DNA of 64,000 nucleotides from Terriglobus albidus (lineage in GTDB: Bacteria; Acidobacteriota; Terriglobia; Terriglobales; Acidobacteriaceae). The notes beneath the pieces are model-generated. The model was not told the origin of the DNA. It saw nothing but the letters and a program-made list of their open reading frames with translations, and did not search any database. Made by a program: the position numbers and the translations under genes. This document shows, in pieces, positions 54,106 to 63,395 of the stretch. Location of the stretch: assembly GCF_008000815.1 (NCBI RefSeq), contig NZ_CP042806.1, forward strand, positions 3,658,001 to 3,722,000, written 5' to 3'. Numbering within the stretch: position 1 is the first letter of the stretch; each line of letters starts with the position of its first letter.

Positions 54106-55130
54106 CAGATTTCCTTCGGCGCTGGAAGATGGGCGATCAGACGACGCAGAATCTCATCGGTGTCAATGCGTTCGCTCTCAGCATGGAAGTTGAGCAGGAT
54201 GCGGTGACGGAGCACCGGTATGGCCAGCGCCTTCAGATCGTCGTAGGTGACGTGGTAGCGCTTATGCGCCAGGGCTCGTGCTTTGGCCGCTAACACCAGG
54301 AACTGTGCCGCGCGGACACTGCCTCCGTAGTTGACGTACTTTTTCACAAAGTCAGGCGCGTTGTCGCTCTTGAAGCGAGTCGCTCGCACCAGGCTGACCG
54401 CCCACCTGGCCAGTGACTCCGCAATCGGTACCATGCGGACGAGCTGTTGCAGATCCAGAAGCTCGTCCGCCGAGGTGACGGCATCGATCGTTGGATTCAA
54501 GGTCGCGGTAGTCATGTCGACGACCTTCACTTCATCGTCGGCCGAGAGATAGTCCAGCACAGTATTGAAGAGGAAGCGGTCAAGCTGCGCTTCGGGTAGG
54601 GGATACGTGCCTTCCAGTTCAATCGGGTTCTGCGTAGCAAGCACAAAGAAGGGAGAAGGCAGCGGATAGACGTGCCCGCGTACCGTGCAGGATCGTTCCT
54701 GCATCGCTTCGAGCAACGCTGCCTGGGTCTTTGGCGGAGTGCGGTTGATCTCGTCAGCCAGCACGATGTTGCCGAAGATCGGCCCCGGGACAAAGGTCCA
54801 GGTACGATGCCCGCTCGCCGGATCCTCTTCGATAATGTCCGTTCCGGTAATGTCTGACGGCATGAGGTCCGGCGTGAATTGAATGCGTTTGAACGAGAGT
54901 CCCAGGGCTTCCGCTATGGCCCTCACTGTCAGAGTTTTCGCCGTGCCTGGCATACCGGTAAGAAGGCAGTGGCCACCGACAAAGAGGGCGGTGAGAATCT
55001 GGTCCAGAACCTCATCTTGTCCGACGATCAGCTTGCGGACCTGCGTCAGAATGCCATCGCGCACGGCGTGGAATCGCTGTATCCGCTGTTCGAGCTCTAC
55101 TGCATCCAGGTTGTTGAGTGCGGTCTCCAT
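54105..55130 (-). CDS. MoxR-family AAA+ ATPase
   Basis: A 341-residue AAA+ protein of the MoxR subgroup: Walker A GMPGTAKT (59-66), Walker B VLADE (123-127) followed by the MoxR-typical INRTPPKTQAALLEAMQE, sensor 1 ATQNP and the C-terminal lid. MoxR proteins act as chaperones that assemble or activate VWA-domain partners, here likely the three VWA proteins encoded alongside. 14 bp after the HELSH gene, one-base overlap with DUF58. Confidence 0.96.
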   Translation of the reverse strand: METALNNLDAVELEQRIQRFHAVRDGILTQVRKLIVGQDEVLDQILTALFVGGHCLLTGMPGTAKTLTVRAIAEALGLSFKRIQFTPDLMPSDITGTDIIEEDPASGHRTWTFVPGPIFGNIVLADEINRTPPKTQAALLEAMQERSCTVRGHVYPLPSPFFVLATQNPIELEGTYPLPEAQLDRFLFNTVLDYLSADDEVKVVDMTTATLNPTIDAVTSADELLDLQQLVRMVPIAESLARWAVSLVRATRFKSDNAPDFVKKYVNYGGSVRAAQFLVLAAKARALAHKRYHVTYDDLKALAIPVLRHRILLNFHAESERIDTDEILRRLIAHLPAPKEI

Positions 55131-55144
55131 CCAGTCCCTCGTCT

Positions 55145-57343
55145 TCAGTTGGTCTTTGGCTGCGCCGCTGCGCCGCCGTTGTGCAGTTGCAGTAATAATG
55201 TCTGTGCCGGACGATAGCCGGGTGCCGCTTCCAGAGCAGCAAGAACAGCCTCTTCCGCCTTGGCCCGGTCACCCTTCGCCATATATGCCTGGGCCAGGTT
55301 GTATTGCGCACCCGCGGTGTCGAGCGGATGCAGGGCGACAACGGCGCTATATTCCCGCACGGCTCCGTCGTAGTTCTTCAGCTCGAGAAAGAGCGTTCCA
55401 AGCCTGCGATGTAGCTCTTCGTCACCCGTGGGATAGACGTAGTTCAGGCGATCGAGCGTCGCGGCTGCCGCCACCTTATCTCCGGCCCCTTCTTCCAGCG
55501 TAGCCAGTTGTTTCAGCGTGGCAGGTTCGTGCCCACCCATCTTTTCGTACTCCACCAGAACTTTGGTGGCGGCCTGTTTGTTGCCGCCGGCTAGCTGAGC
55601 ATCGGCAATCATCTGGTAAGCATTTGCATCGCCAATGTACTGGGGATAAAGAGCCTTCGCTTTCTCTCCATTTGCAAGAACGAAAGCATAGTCCTTCGAC
55701 TTTGCATGTTGTGCAAGCTCGGTAAGCTGCTTGCGCCACGGATCGAAGTTCTTCACGACATCGCCCAACTGCTTGTCGAGCCAGGCCATGTAGTCCTTAT
55801 CGAACTGCTCCGCAGAGATACCAAGGGTCGTCTGGATAACCTCCGGCGTAGGCGTCAGCTTCGCATAGGCGTGCACGATCTCAAGCAGCTTGCCTTCGCC
55901 CCAGCGCTCACCGATGTAGTCGCAGATGCTTCCGCCCTGGAAGTAGCTCACAATCACCTGCGCTGGGTACTGAGGGTAGATAAAGCCGCGATCCAGCTCT
56001 GCAACCGGCAGCAGCTTCTTATCGCGGATCGCGATCAGTATCTCCGGCGTCACGCGGTCACCCCACTCCGGTGAAGCCTGTGTCTCTTCATGAACAGCAA
56101 GTCCTTCTGTGAACCAGCGCGGTACACGATGATTCGTGGCGGAGAGGACGTACACATGACTAAGCTCGTGCCGAAGCGTACTGGCCCAGTGAAACTCACC
56201 AGGCTTGCGGCCGGATGGACTGTCCATGGCGACCACCTGACCAAAGGTCACACCCAGAGCTCCTAGCCCGGGCATTCCCATGGTCCTCACCGCAAAGTCT
56301 TCATGGTCCGGATAGACCTCGAGCTGCACCGGTCCCTTCAACTTCATCTGATACTTCTTCTCGTAGGCCGCCATGGCACGATGCAGCTCGGCAGAGAAGT
56401 AGGGTTGCAGCAGTTCTGCTTCCTTCTTGTTGAGCTTCAGAATGGTGGTGTCGTCGGTAAAGGTCTGGAAGTTCTTGTAGCTGTCCAGCAGCCGCAGACT
56501 GTTGACGGTGGCGGCATCGCGGTATCCGTTGTCGTAAGCAAGCTGCAGCTCCTTCTCCGGCTCATCCTGCTGGCCAAGCCTCATCAGGTTGATGCCGAGC
56601 TGCGCGTGCGCCGACCATAACCCAGGTTGAACCTCCACGGCTTTACGGTAGTAGGTCACGCCGTCGTTATAACGGCGATTCTGTACCAGGTGATAGCCGA
56701 TGCGAGCGTATCCTTCGCCATACTTCGGGTTAATCGCGGTGATCTTTGCCAGCCATGCATCAGGGGGACGGTCGTTCAGCAAGTCGATGGCTGCATGGAT
56801 CGCCATGGCGTCCAGGGCGTCAGGTGCGAGGGTTATGGCCTGATCGGCTTCTTTGCTCGCTGTATCAAAGTCGGAGTTTTCGAAGGCCATATCGGCCGCC
56901 AACTCACGGCTCTCCGCCGATTTAGGATCGAGCGTCAGTGCCTTCGCAATGTACTGTGGCGCGCGCCCGTCGAAGCCATCGGCGCTGACAAGTGCCAGCC
57001 CATAGAACGCAGGCGCGTAGTTTGGATCCTTGGCCAGGGCTTCGTTGAAAAGATTGACGGCTTCAGGGTTATTGAAGCGTTCATGGAAGAGAAGGCCCCA
57101 ACGGACACGCACGGCTGCGCCGCTGCTTGGCGAGGCGACTGCCTCGCGGAACTCGGCGTTGGCCTGCTGGTAGTTCTCCAGACCCCAGAAGCCCTCGGCA
57201 CGCAATGCAGGATCATTCGTATGCGTGAGCTGGGTATAACACGCCGTAGCATCTTTGCCGTGTTTCTCCAGACCACGACATTCCTGCCAAGTCGCAGCAT
57301 GCGACGAAAGCGTGAGCGCGAGCGTAAGCAGGAGGTATCTCAT
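55145..57343 (-). CDS. Exported TPR protein with gluzincin-type HELSH motif
   Basis: A 732-residue protein with a signal peptide (MRYLLLTLALTLSSHA). Multiple tetratricopeptide repeats occupy about 30-270 and 600-720; between them is a peptidase MA-like domain with HELSH (392-396) as zinc site and a downstream Glu in TEGLAVHEETQ, about 20-30 residues later as in gluzincins. The protein could be a periplasmic protease or a scaffold. Its ATG overlaps the stop of the caspase-like gene (ATGA); MoxR follows after 14 bp. Confidence 0.87.
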   Translation of the reverse strand: MRYLLLTLALTLSSHAATWQECRGLEKHGKDATACYTQLTHTNDPALRAEGFWGLENYQQANAEFREAVASPSSGAAVRVRWGLLFHERFNNPEAVNLFNEALAKDPNYAPAFYGLALVSADGFDGRAPQYIAKALTLDPKSAESRELAADMAFENSDFDTASKEADQAITLAPDALDAMAIHAAIDLLNDRPPDAWLAKITAINPKYGEGYARIGYHLVQNRRYNDGVTYYRKAVEVQPGLWSAHAQLGINLMRLGQQDEPEKELQLAYDNGYRDAATVNSLRLLDSYKNFQTFTDDTTILKLNKKEAELLQPYFSAELHRAMAAYEKKYQMKLKGPVQLEVYPDHEDFAVRTMGMPGLGALGVTFGQVVAMDSPSGRKPGEFHWASTLRHELSHVYVLSATNHRVPRWFTEGLAVHEETQASPEWGDRVTPEILIAIRDKKLLPVAELDRGFIYPQYPAQVIVSYFQGGSICDYIGERWGEGKLLEIVHAYAKLTPTPEVIQTTLGISAEQFDKDYMAWLDKQLGDVVKNFDPWRKQLTELAQHAKSKDYAFVLANGEKAKALYPQYIGDANAYQMIADAQLAGGNKQAATKVLVEYEKMGGHEPATLKQLATLEEGAGDKVAAAATLDRLNYVYPTGDEELHRRLGTLFLELKNYDGAVREYSAVVALHPLDTAGAQYNLAQAYMAKGDRAKAEEAVLAALEAAPGYRPAQTLLLQLHNGGAAAQPKTN

Positions 57344-58272
57344 TTCTCCATCTCCTGCTGAACCTTGGCCAGATCCAGCAAGGCAGCGGTGAGAGCTTGC
57401 TTGTACTCGCCGGGTTCCATGGCTGCTTTCTCATACTTCAACTGATCGATCTTGCGCTCCAGCTCTTCTTTCTTTGTCAGCAGTGCCTGATGTGCCGGAT
57501 CGTTGGCAATGGCCGCATTGCCTCCATCCAGGCGCAGTACTGTGAGGGTTGAGAGCAGCGCACCCTCACGGGAACCTTGTGTGATGGTGCGGACCGCTTC
57601 TCCCTTGCCGGTATCTTCAAAGACGGGATGTTCTGTGGCCAGGCGTTTCTGCGAGCTGTAGAACTCTGCGGTCTTGCGATCCGCATAGACAAATGCCTCC
57701 ATTGCGGAGACACTGCCGCTCTTATCGGTATCGGCGGCAGGGTCTTGCATTGCCTGCAGCCAATAGCGCGCAAAGGCGGTGGCATTTTTCTCTGTGCCGG
57801 TCTTGGTTGCCGTAATCACGGCACGGCCCTGACGTTGCAACGCAACGACGGATCCTCCGCTGGCGCTGGTCGTATTCACGACGAGCTGTCGCTTTACAGG
57901 GATCTTGTCGAGGAGAGTGGCGAGCTCTGTCGCCGAGAGGTCGGGACCGACGAGGTTGAACTTGTACTCTTCGCCATCGAACGATCCGTGACCGATAAGG
58001 ATAAGTACCAGATCATCCTCGGGCTTCGCGTTGCGCGCCACATCATTCAGTACATCCGTTAACTTTGCCCGGGTTGCATCGTTGCCAGTCAACGTAACGA
58101 CATGGGCAGCAGCTGCACCGTGGTAGACCTTGTCGAGATCTTTGGCGTTGGCAGTGAAGCGCTGTTCGTAGTCAGGCTCGCCGCCCAGGCCCGCAACCGT
58201 AATGTAGTAGACGGCGGCATGGCAGCGAAGGCTCGCAACTGCGAGCAGCAGGCCAAGAACCATGCGCTTCAT
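57340..58272 (-). CDS. Exported caspase/C13-fold protein with serine at the nucleophile position
   Basis: A 310-residue protein with a signal peptide (MKRMVLGLLLAVASLRCHA) and a caspase-like sandwich: LVLILIGHGSFDG (His at 95 in GHGS) and QLVVNTTSASGGSVV (128-142), which matches the D-A-C-x-S-G position of legumain/caspases but has Ser136 where Cys is expected. The C-terminal 40 residues form a coiled coil (about 265-308). It is likely a regulator or an inactive relative rather than a cysteine protease. The ATG at 58272 overlaps the previous stop (ATGA), which fixes the start; a longer reading from 58353 is rejected. Confidence 0.8.
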   Translation of the reverse strand: MKRMVLGLLLAVASLRCHAAVYYITVAGLGGEPDYEQRFTANAKDLDKVYHGAAAAHVVTLTGNDATRAKLTDVLNDVARNAKPEDDLVLILIGHGSFDGEEYKFNLVGPDLSATELATLLDKIPVKRQLVVNTTSASGGSVVALQRQGRAVITATKTGTEKNATAFARYWLQAMQDPAADTDKSGSVSAMEAFVYADRKTAEFYSSQKRLATEHPVFEDTGKGEAVRTITQGSREGALLSTLTVLRLDGGNAAIANDPAHQALLTKKEELERKIDQLKYEKAAMEPGEYKQALTAALLDLAKVQQEMEK

Positions 58273-60554
58273 ACCACACCCCACTTTCTGCGTAGCAGCC
58301 ACTGTGCGCTGACAAGCCCTAGCAGCAGGAGGTAGTTGATGGGCATATCCCAAAGAGGCTTGGTGTCACGAACTGAGATGCCGGCCTCAGAATAGGAGAT
58401 GTCACGCGGCAGGGTGTTGAGCTCCGAGGGCCGCCAATAACGGCCTCCAGTGCTATTTGCTAAACGCTCCAGAAGTTCGCGGTTCTGCTCCGTGTGGAAG
58501 TTCTCCGCAACGCCATCCTTTCGTTCAAGCGTGACGATGTCAGAACCGAGAACCTCTCCCGCGCGCGATCCTGTAACCTCCATTGCGTAAGAGCCGGGTT
58601 TATCCGCGGTCCATTCCGTGCGGAAGCTTCCGGCCTCACCAGGAACAGCCGCCAGCTGCACCATGGACGACGTGCCGTCCGGGCCAACGATGCGGGCCAT
58701 TACATCGGCATCGGGAGCTGGCTGATACTGCTTGTCACGCACGGTAGCAGAGAGAACGACGTGTCCCTCATCCAGCAGAGTCTGCACAGGAACGCTTGCC
58801 GTCACAGGTCCTGGCGACTCGGCCGCGACATAACGCAATAGCTGTCTCCAGAACTGATCGTGCGATCCGTCGCCCACCGGCATACTCATCTGCCAGCGCC
58901 ACGTACCGGCGGTAGCCATCAACGCCGTACGTCCACGGCCATATGGCTGCGTGATGAGCATCGGCATCTTGCGGTGTGTATCACTCATCTCCAGAAGCAC
59001 CGTAGCTCCTGGCTTGGGCGAGCCGGCATCCTGGTAGTCGGCGGTGTAGGGAAGCTTCTTCCATCGCGCAACATTGACCGCTGCGTCGTCGGCTAGACGT
59101 GTCACTGGAGACTCCGCGCCGACCTGGGTCAGCAGCGGATAGGCGGGGTCGCGATGGAAGGTCTCTTTCGTCTTCGGTAGAAAGGTGGGAATAAGGTCCG
59201 AAGCTCCAGAACTGTTCCAACCGCCATCCGCGAGAGAAAAGCGGCCGCCTAGAAAGAGCACTCCACCGCCGCGGCGATCGACAAACTCGCGCAGTAGCTC
59301 CTGTTGTGAGGGCGTGAAGTATCCGCTCTCAACCGAACCAATAATGATGCCAGAGTAGCCGAAGAGGTCCTCCGGCCGCGTTGGAAAGCCTTCCGCAAGC
59401 TCGCTCGGATCGCTGATGCCCTGGCGATAGATCTTGTTTTCCGTCGTCCGCAGCATGGAGACCATCTGCAACTGCGGATCATCCTCTGAGGCGCGGCGGA
59501 TGAACTTAAACTCCCAACGCGGCTCACCTTCCACGAACAGAATCCTGCGTTTATCGCCGCTGACGTTCACCATGCGGCTGAGACTGTTGTTGATGACGTT
59601 TGGTTCGCCTGGCATCGGCGAAAGAGAAAACTCAAAGCTCTTCGCACCCGCATCGCCGGCATCGAAATAGAGCGTGTCGGTGCGCGTCTCACCATTCGCC
59701 GGCAAAACAATCTCATGCCCGGCGAGCGCCTTGCCGCTCTCGCGTACGGTCAACATCGCCTTCTGCCCTGAAAATCCGCGCTGATGAAACCGGACTGTCG
59801 CCACCATGCGCGACGATGCCAGGGCGCGGGCGGCGACGCTCACGCCTTCCATCTCCACATCGTGGTCGGCGGTCTCACTGCCGAAGCCGATGGTATGCAC
59901 CGGAAGGTGCCGGTTACGAAGAGCATCGAGCGCAGCAATGTCGACACCGCCTCCGCCTTCGTCACTGCCGGAGGAATTCTCCGCACCGTCACTCATCAGC
60001 ACAACTGCGCCGATCGGCAGGTCCTGTGTCTGAGTGAGGAACTGCCGCAAGCCGTCACTGAGGTGCGTGGATCGTCCGGCGGACTGCAGCTTATCCGGGC
60101 TGTCGACCTCGCCCACCGAAGCACCGATGTGATAGAGCCGGGTCTGAAAACGCTGCTTCAGGCCATCCAGAACGCCATTCTTCAGGGCGGTTACTGCAGC
60201 CTGTTCACGCCTCTGCTGATTGCCCGCGTCATTCTGCGCCATGCTGTGTGAGTCATCTACCAGAATGGCGATGATGTTCTGCTGGGAACGCAGCTCAGCA
60301 ACGTTGAGTGCCGGCTCCCACAGCAGGAGCAGAAGTAACGTCAACATTGCGGCCTGCAAGACCCAGATCACGGCAGATCTCCATGACTTCAACTTCGGCG
60401 CCACTGTATTCCAGCGGAACCAGATCAACCCAGCCAGACCCAGGGCGCCCAGGACAATGGCGAGCACTAGTATCCAGCCTGGCCATGAGCTGAGCAGGAT
60501 CAGGCGTCCGCGGGCGAAGGCCGTGTAGGGATACTTGAAGAAGAACTCGAACAT
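58269..60554 (-). CDS. Membrane protein with VWA and glutamine-amidotransferase-like domains
   Basis: A 761-residue protein. Two membrane segments near the N-terminus (about 28-46, 60-78) are followed by a VWA-like domain with D100-D-S-H-S104 and LMSDGAENSSG; then Ig-like sheets (VTVRFHQRGF..., about 225-320), a class I amidotransferase-like domain (about 335-560: RILFVEGEPRWEFKFIRRA, GIIIGSVESGYFTPSQQELL), another Ig-like unit and a final membrane segment (about 735-752). This layout is common next to DUF4159 and MoxR in Acidobacteria. 39 bp after the DUF4159 gene. Confidence 0.86.
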   Translation of the reverse strand: MFEFFFKYPYTAFARGRLILLSSWPGWILVLAIVLGALGLAGLIWFRWNTVAPKLKSWRSAVIWVLQAAMLTLLLLLLWEPALNVAELRSQQNIIAILVDDSHSMAQNDAGNQQRREQAAVTALKNGVLDGLKQRFQTRLYHIGASVGEVDSPDKLQSAGRSTHLSDGLRQFLTQTQDLPIGAVVLMSDGAENSSGSDEGGGGVDIAALDALRNRHLPVHTIGFGSETADHDVEMEGVSVAARALASSRMVATVRFHQRGFSGQKAMLTVRESGKALAGHEIVLPANGETRTDTLYFDAGDAGAKSFEFSLSPMPGEPNVINNSLSRMVNVSGDKRRILFVEGEPRWEFKFIRRASEDDPQLQMVSMLRTTENKIYRQGISDPSELAEGFPTRPEDLFGYSGIIIGSVESGYFTPSQQELLREFVDRRGGGVLFLGGRFSLADGGWNSSGASDLIPTFLPKTKETFHRDPAYPLLTQVGAESPVTRLADDAAVNVARWKKLPYTADYQDAGSPKPGATVLLEMSDTHRKMPMLITQPYGRGRTALMATAGTWRWQMSMPVGDGSHDQFWRQLLRYVAAESPGPVTASVPVQTLLDEGHVVLSATVRDKQYQPAPDADVMARIVGPDGTSSMVQLAAVPGEAGSFRTEWTADKPGSYAMEVTGSRAGEVLGSDIVTLERKDGVAENFHTEQNRELLERLANSTGGRYWRPSELNTLPRDISYSEAGISVRDTKPLWDMPINYLLLLGLVSAQWLLRRKWGVV

Positions 60555-60593
60555 GTGCCGCGAAGCCTGGTGTCCTGCCTATGGTTTTGTTGA

Positions 60594-61388
60594 TCAATGC
60601 GTCATGCCATACACGATGTAATTCAGACCGACACGAAATGCTTGTGCGGCAAACTTTTCCGGGTATTCGGGGTCGTCAGCCCACTCCCATGCATCGCCCA
60701 GATGCATGTTGTGACAGATAGCAACCATGATGCGCCCTTTGTCGTCACGGATGGCGCGCCACTTCGGGGTGAAGCCATCTTTCTCATACGTTCTGTGAGT
60801 GCGGATGTAGATTTCGCCCGGAACCTGGATACGGTCGTCCATGTCATACAAAACATGGAAGATCTCGTCCCCGCTCTGCAGGTCTTCTACCGGGCGGTCT
60901 GGAAGGACCTGGCGCATGCCTTCCATGAAGTCCTCCCAGTCCTGGGTTCCGTGGAAGTCGTCGACCATCAGAAATCCACCTTTGTTGAGGTAGTCGCGCA
61001 GGCGCTTCGCCTCGGCATCGGAGAAGGTCCAGGCCTGCACCTGCACGGCGTAGACCCAGGGGTATTCGAAGATGGTGTCTGAATCCAGGTCGACGACCTG
61101 TTCGTAGGGACGGCCTTCGATACGCGTAAGACGCTTCATCGCTACCAGAAGCTGCCGATCAGCCTTCGGATAGTCGCGGGACCAGGCGGCGCGTCCCCAT
61201 CCCCAGCCGTATCCGTTACCGCCGGCGCGGGAGGTATAGGCGAGGCGCGACCAGACGAACTCGGCCTTCTGAGCCTGGCGCTGTTCCGAGTCATCAAACC
61301 CGAAGTAGGCAGTCCGCTGGTAAGCCCGAACAACCGAGCAGCAGGCAAGGGCGACGGCGGCAACTGCGGTAGCGGCAAGCAGCTTCAT
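60594..61388 (-). CDS. DUF4159 protein, first gene of the MoxR operon
   Basis: A 264-residue exported protein (signal peptide 1-22). The DUF4159 core is DTIFEYPWVYAVQVQAWTFS, DAEAKRLRDYLNKGGFLMVDDFHG and VPGEIYIRTHRTYEKDG. Its fold is like that of class I glutamine amidotransferases without the catalytic triad and is always found near MoxR/DUF58/VWA genes. An ideal AGGAGGT is 6 bases before the ATG, consistent with its being the leader of the eight-gene operon. Confidence 0.92.
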   Translation of the reverse strand: MKLLAATAVAAVALACCSVVRAYQRTAYFGFDDSEQRQAQKAEFVWSRLAYTSRAGGNGYGWGWGRAAWSRDYPKADRQLLVAMKRLTRIEGRPYEQVVDLDSDTIFEYPWVYAVQVQAWTFSDAEAKRLRDYLNKGGFLMVDDFHGTQDWEDFMEGMRQVLPDRPVEDLQSGDEIFHVLYDMDDRIQVPGEIYIRTHRTYEKDGFTPKWRAIRDDKGRIMVAICHNMHLGDAWEWADDPEYPEKFAAQAFRVGLNYIVYGMTH

Positions 61389-61577
61389 CGTGCGACCTCC
61401 TGAGAAGGTACTCAGTCTACGTGCGTATAAGGCTTGCAGGATAGACGAAGCGACTCAAGGAGTTGTTTCCACGAAAGTTTCGTCTTTTTTCCATGTATTG
61501 CGTCTTACCGGTATGCCGGCAACTGCTTGCCTGAGAAATTCTTACCGTGAGACCATCACCTTCACGCGAGGCCCCAG

Positions 61578-63053
61578 GTGAAACGGCGAGATTTTTTACG
61601 TTCCGGCGCCATGGCGCTGGCTGCTCCCGGTCTGCGAGATACGGGCCTGTATGGCCTGTCCCAGATGGGGCAGATGGCAATGCCTCCCCAGGGACAACCG
61701 TCCGCCGTACCCATGGCAGGACCACCTGCCGATATTACCCTCCGTATTGAACCGGTGACTGTGGAACTCGCACCGGATCGCATTCTGTCGACGATTGGAT
61801 ATAACGGTACCTCTCCTGGGCCGATCCTTCGTATGAAGGAGGGCAAACCTGTCACGGTTGACGTCATCAATCGGACGGATACTCCCGAACTCGTCCACTG
61901 GCATGGCTTTCTGATCTCGCCGGAGACGGACGGTGTCGAGGAGCAGGGAGCTCGTCCCATTCCGCCGCAGGGAACGCGCCGCCTGCAATTTACGCCAGCC
62001 CTTGGCGGTTCGCGGTGGTACCACACCCACGCTATGGCTGAATCTGACTTGCATAAGGGCGCCTACACCGGGCAGTTCGGCTTCGTGTACGTCGATCCGG
62101 CATCGGGTGACCCGGGTCATTATGACCAGGAACACTTTCTTGCCCTCCGCGACTGGGAGCCGTTCTTCTCCTCGACCATGGAAGATGATGACGATGAAGA
62201 CGGCAAGCCGGCGCTTCAACCGGAAAAGCCAACCCGCGACCTGCCAGGCTCGCCAGGGCTAGAGGTCAGTTCCATGACCTACTCCATTAATGACAAGTCG
62301 TTAGGAGCAGGCCACCCCATCCGGGTAAAACAAGGCGACCGGGTGCTCTTCCATCTCCTGAATGCCTCGGCGATCGAGAACCGGCGTATCGCCTTCGCTG
62401 GCCACAAATTCCGGATCATTGCGATGGATGGCAATCCCGTCCCCACGCCAGTGGAGGTGGATGCAATCTTCCTGGGAGCCGGGGAACGTGTCTGTGCTGT
62501 TGTGGAGATGAACAATCCGGGTGTGTGGATACTCGGCGCGACGAATGACATGATCCGCAACGCCGGCCTCGGCATCATCGTGGAGTACGCTAACCAGCAC
62601 AAAAAGGCGGTCTGGGCCAAGCCAGGGCCTGCAAGCTGGGACTACACCATCTTTGGTAAGCCGGGAGCACCGGCACAGAAGCCGGACGCAGTGATCGACA
62701 TGGTCTTCGAGAAGATGCCGTCAGGCATGGGAAAGTTCAATGCCTGGCTCATCAACGGCAAGCCATATCCACACGAGCGTGAGTTTGTTTTGGAGCAGGG
62801 CAAGCGCTACCGCCTCATCTATCGCAATCGCACCGATGATGCCCATCCAATGCACCTGCATCGTCATCAGACGGAACTCGTAGAGATCAACGGGAAATGG
62901 ACCCACGGTCTGATCAAAGACACGGTGGTAGTGCCGTATTTTGGCCGCGCCTCCGTAGATTTTGTCGCCGATCAGCCGGGGCTGACTCTGTTCCACTGCC
63001 ATATCCAGAACCATATGGATTACGGCTTCAAAGCTCTTTTCCGTTACGCCTAA
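61578..63053 (+). CDS. Tat-exported multicopper oxidase
   Basis: A 491-residue three-domain multicopper oxidase starting at GTG (GAGG 6 bases upstream), with a twin-arginine signal MKRRDFLRSGAMALAAPG. The four copper motifs are complete: HWHG (107-110), WYHTHA (147-152), HPMHLH (423-428) and HCHIQNHM (473-480), the last Met being the type 1 axial ligand. A short Met/Pro stretch (about 30-46) and an acidic linker MEDDDDED (about 195-203) are extra. It may oxidise Cu(I), phenols or other substrates; which cannot be told. Confidence 0.94.
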   Translation: MKRRDFLRSGAMALAAPGLRDTGLYGLSQMGQMAMPPQGQPSAVPMAGPPADITLRIEPVTVELAPDRILSTIGYNGTSPGPILRMKEGKPVTVDVINRTDTPELVHWHGFLISPETDGVEEQGARPIPPQGTRRLQFTPALGGSRWYHTHAMAESDLHKGAYTGQFGFVYVDPASGDPGHYDQEHFLALRDWEPFFSSTMEDDDDEDGKPALQPEKPTRDLPGSPGLEVSSMTYSINDKSLGAGHPIRVKQGDRVLFHLLNASAIENRRIAFAGHKFRIIAMDGNPVPTPVEVDAIFLGAGERVCAVVEMNNPGVWILGATNDMIRNAGLGIIVEYANQHKKAVWAKPGPASWDYTIFGKPGAPAQKPDAVIDMVFEKMPSGMGKFNAWLINGKPYPHEREFVLEQGKRYRLIYRNRTDDAHPMHLHRHQTELVEINGKWTHGLIKDTVVVPYFGRASVDFVADQPGLTLFHCHIQNHMDYGFKALFRYA

Positions 63054-63065
63054 GCTTTTGCAGGA

Positions 63066-63260
63066 ATGCAACCAACTCACCCATGGAAGCCATCTTTGGC
63101 GTCCATGAGAGACGGAACGGAACGCAAAACTCCAGAAGGTTTACACCTCGTAGGGCGCCCCCCGGAAGCAGGTGTCAGTTCCAGCATCATGAAGACACTC
63201 GGCCTCGTGGTTCTCGTCATTCTGGTATCCATGGCGATCTGGTGGTTCTATCGCAACTAG
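63066..63260 (+). CDS. Possible small membrane protein
   Basis: A 64-residue frame (63066 ATG, AGGA close upstream) ending in a hydrophobic helix MKTLGLVVLVILVSMAIWWF plus YRN. The helix itself could start from an internal ATG at 63189, giving a 23-residue peptide. The region 63054-63395 holds no other gene. Confidence 0.38.
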   Translation: MQPTHPWKPSLASMRDGTERKTPEGLHLVGRPPEAGVSSSIMKTLGLVVLVILVSMAIWWFYRN

Positions 63261-63295
63261 GGTGTCAGTGATGACTGGTGTCAGTCATCGGATGA
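63261..63295. repeat. Short direct and inverted repeats before the DUF6496-type gene
   Basis: GGTGTCAGT occurs at 63261-63269 and again at 63277-63285; ATGACT (63271-63276) and AGTCAT (63283-63288) form a dyad. Possible operator or RNA hairpin. Confidence 0.3.
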
Positions 63296-63395
63296 CACGC
63301 CCGCAGGAGATGAACTCAGCGGTCTTCTCGTGAAGAGTAAAAGAAAACCTCCCGCAGTCTTTCTCCCGTCGTAGACGACCGTAAAGGAGGACGAC

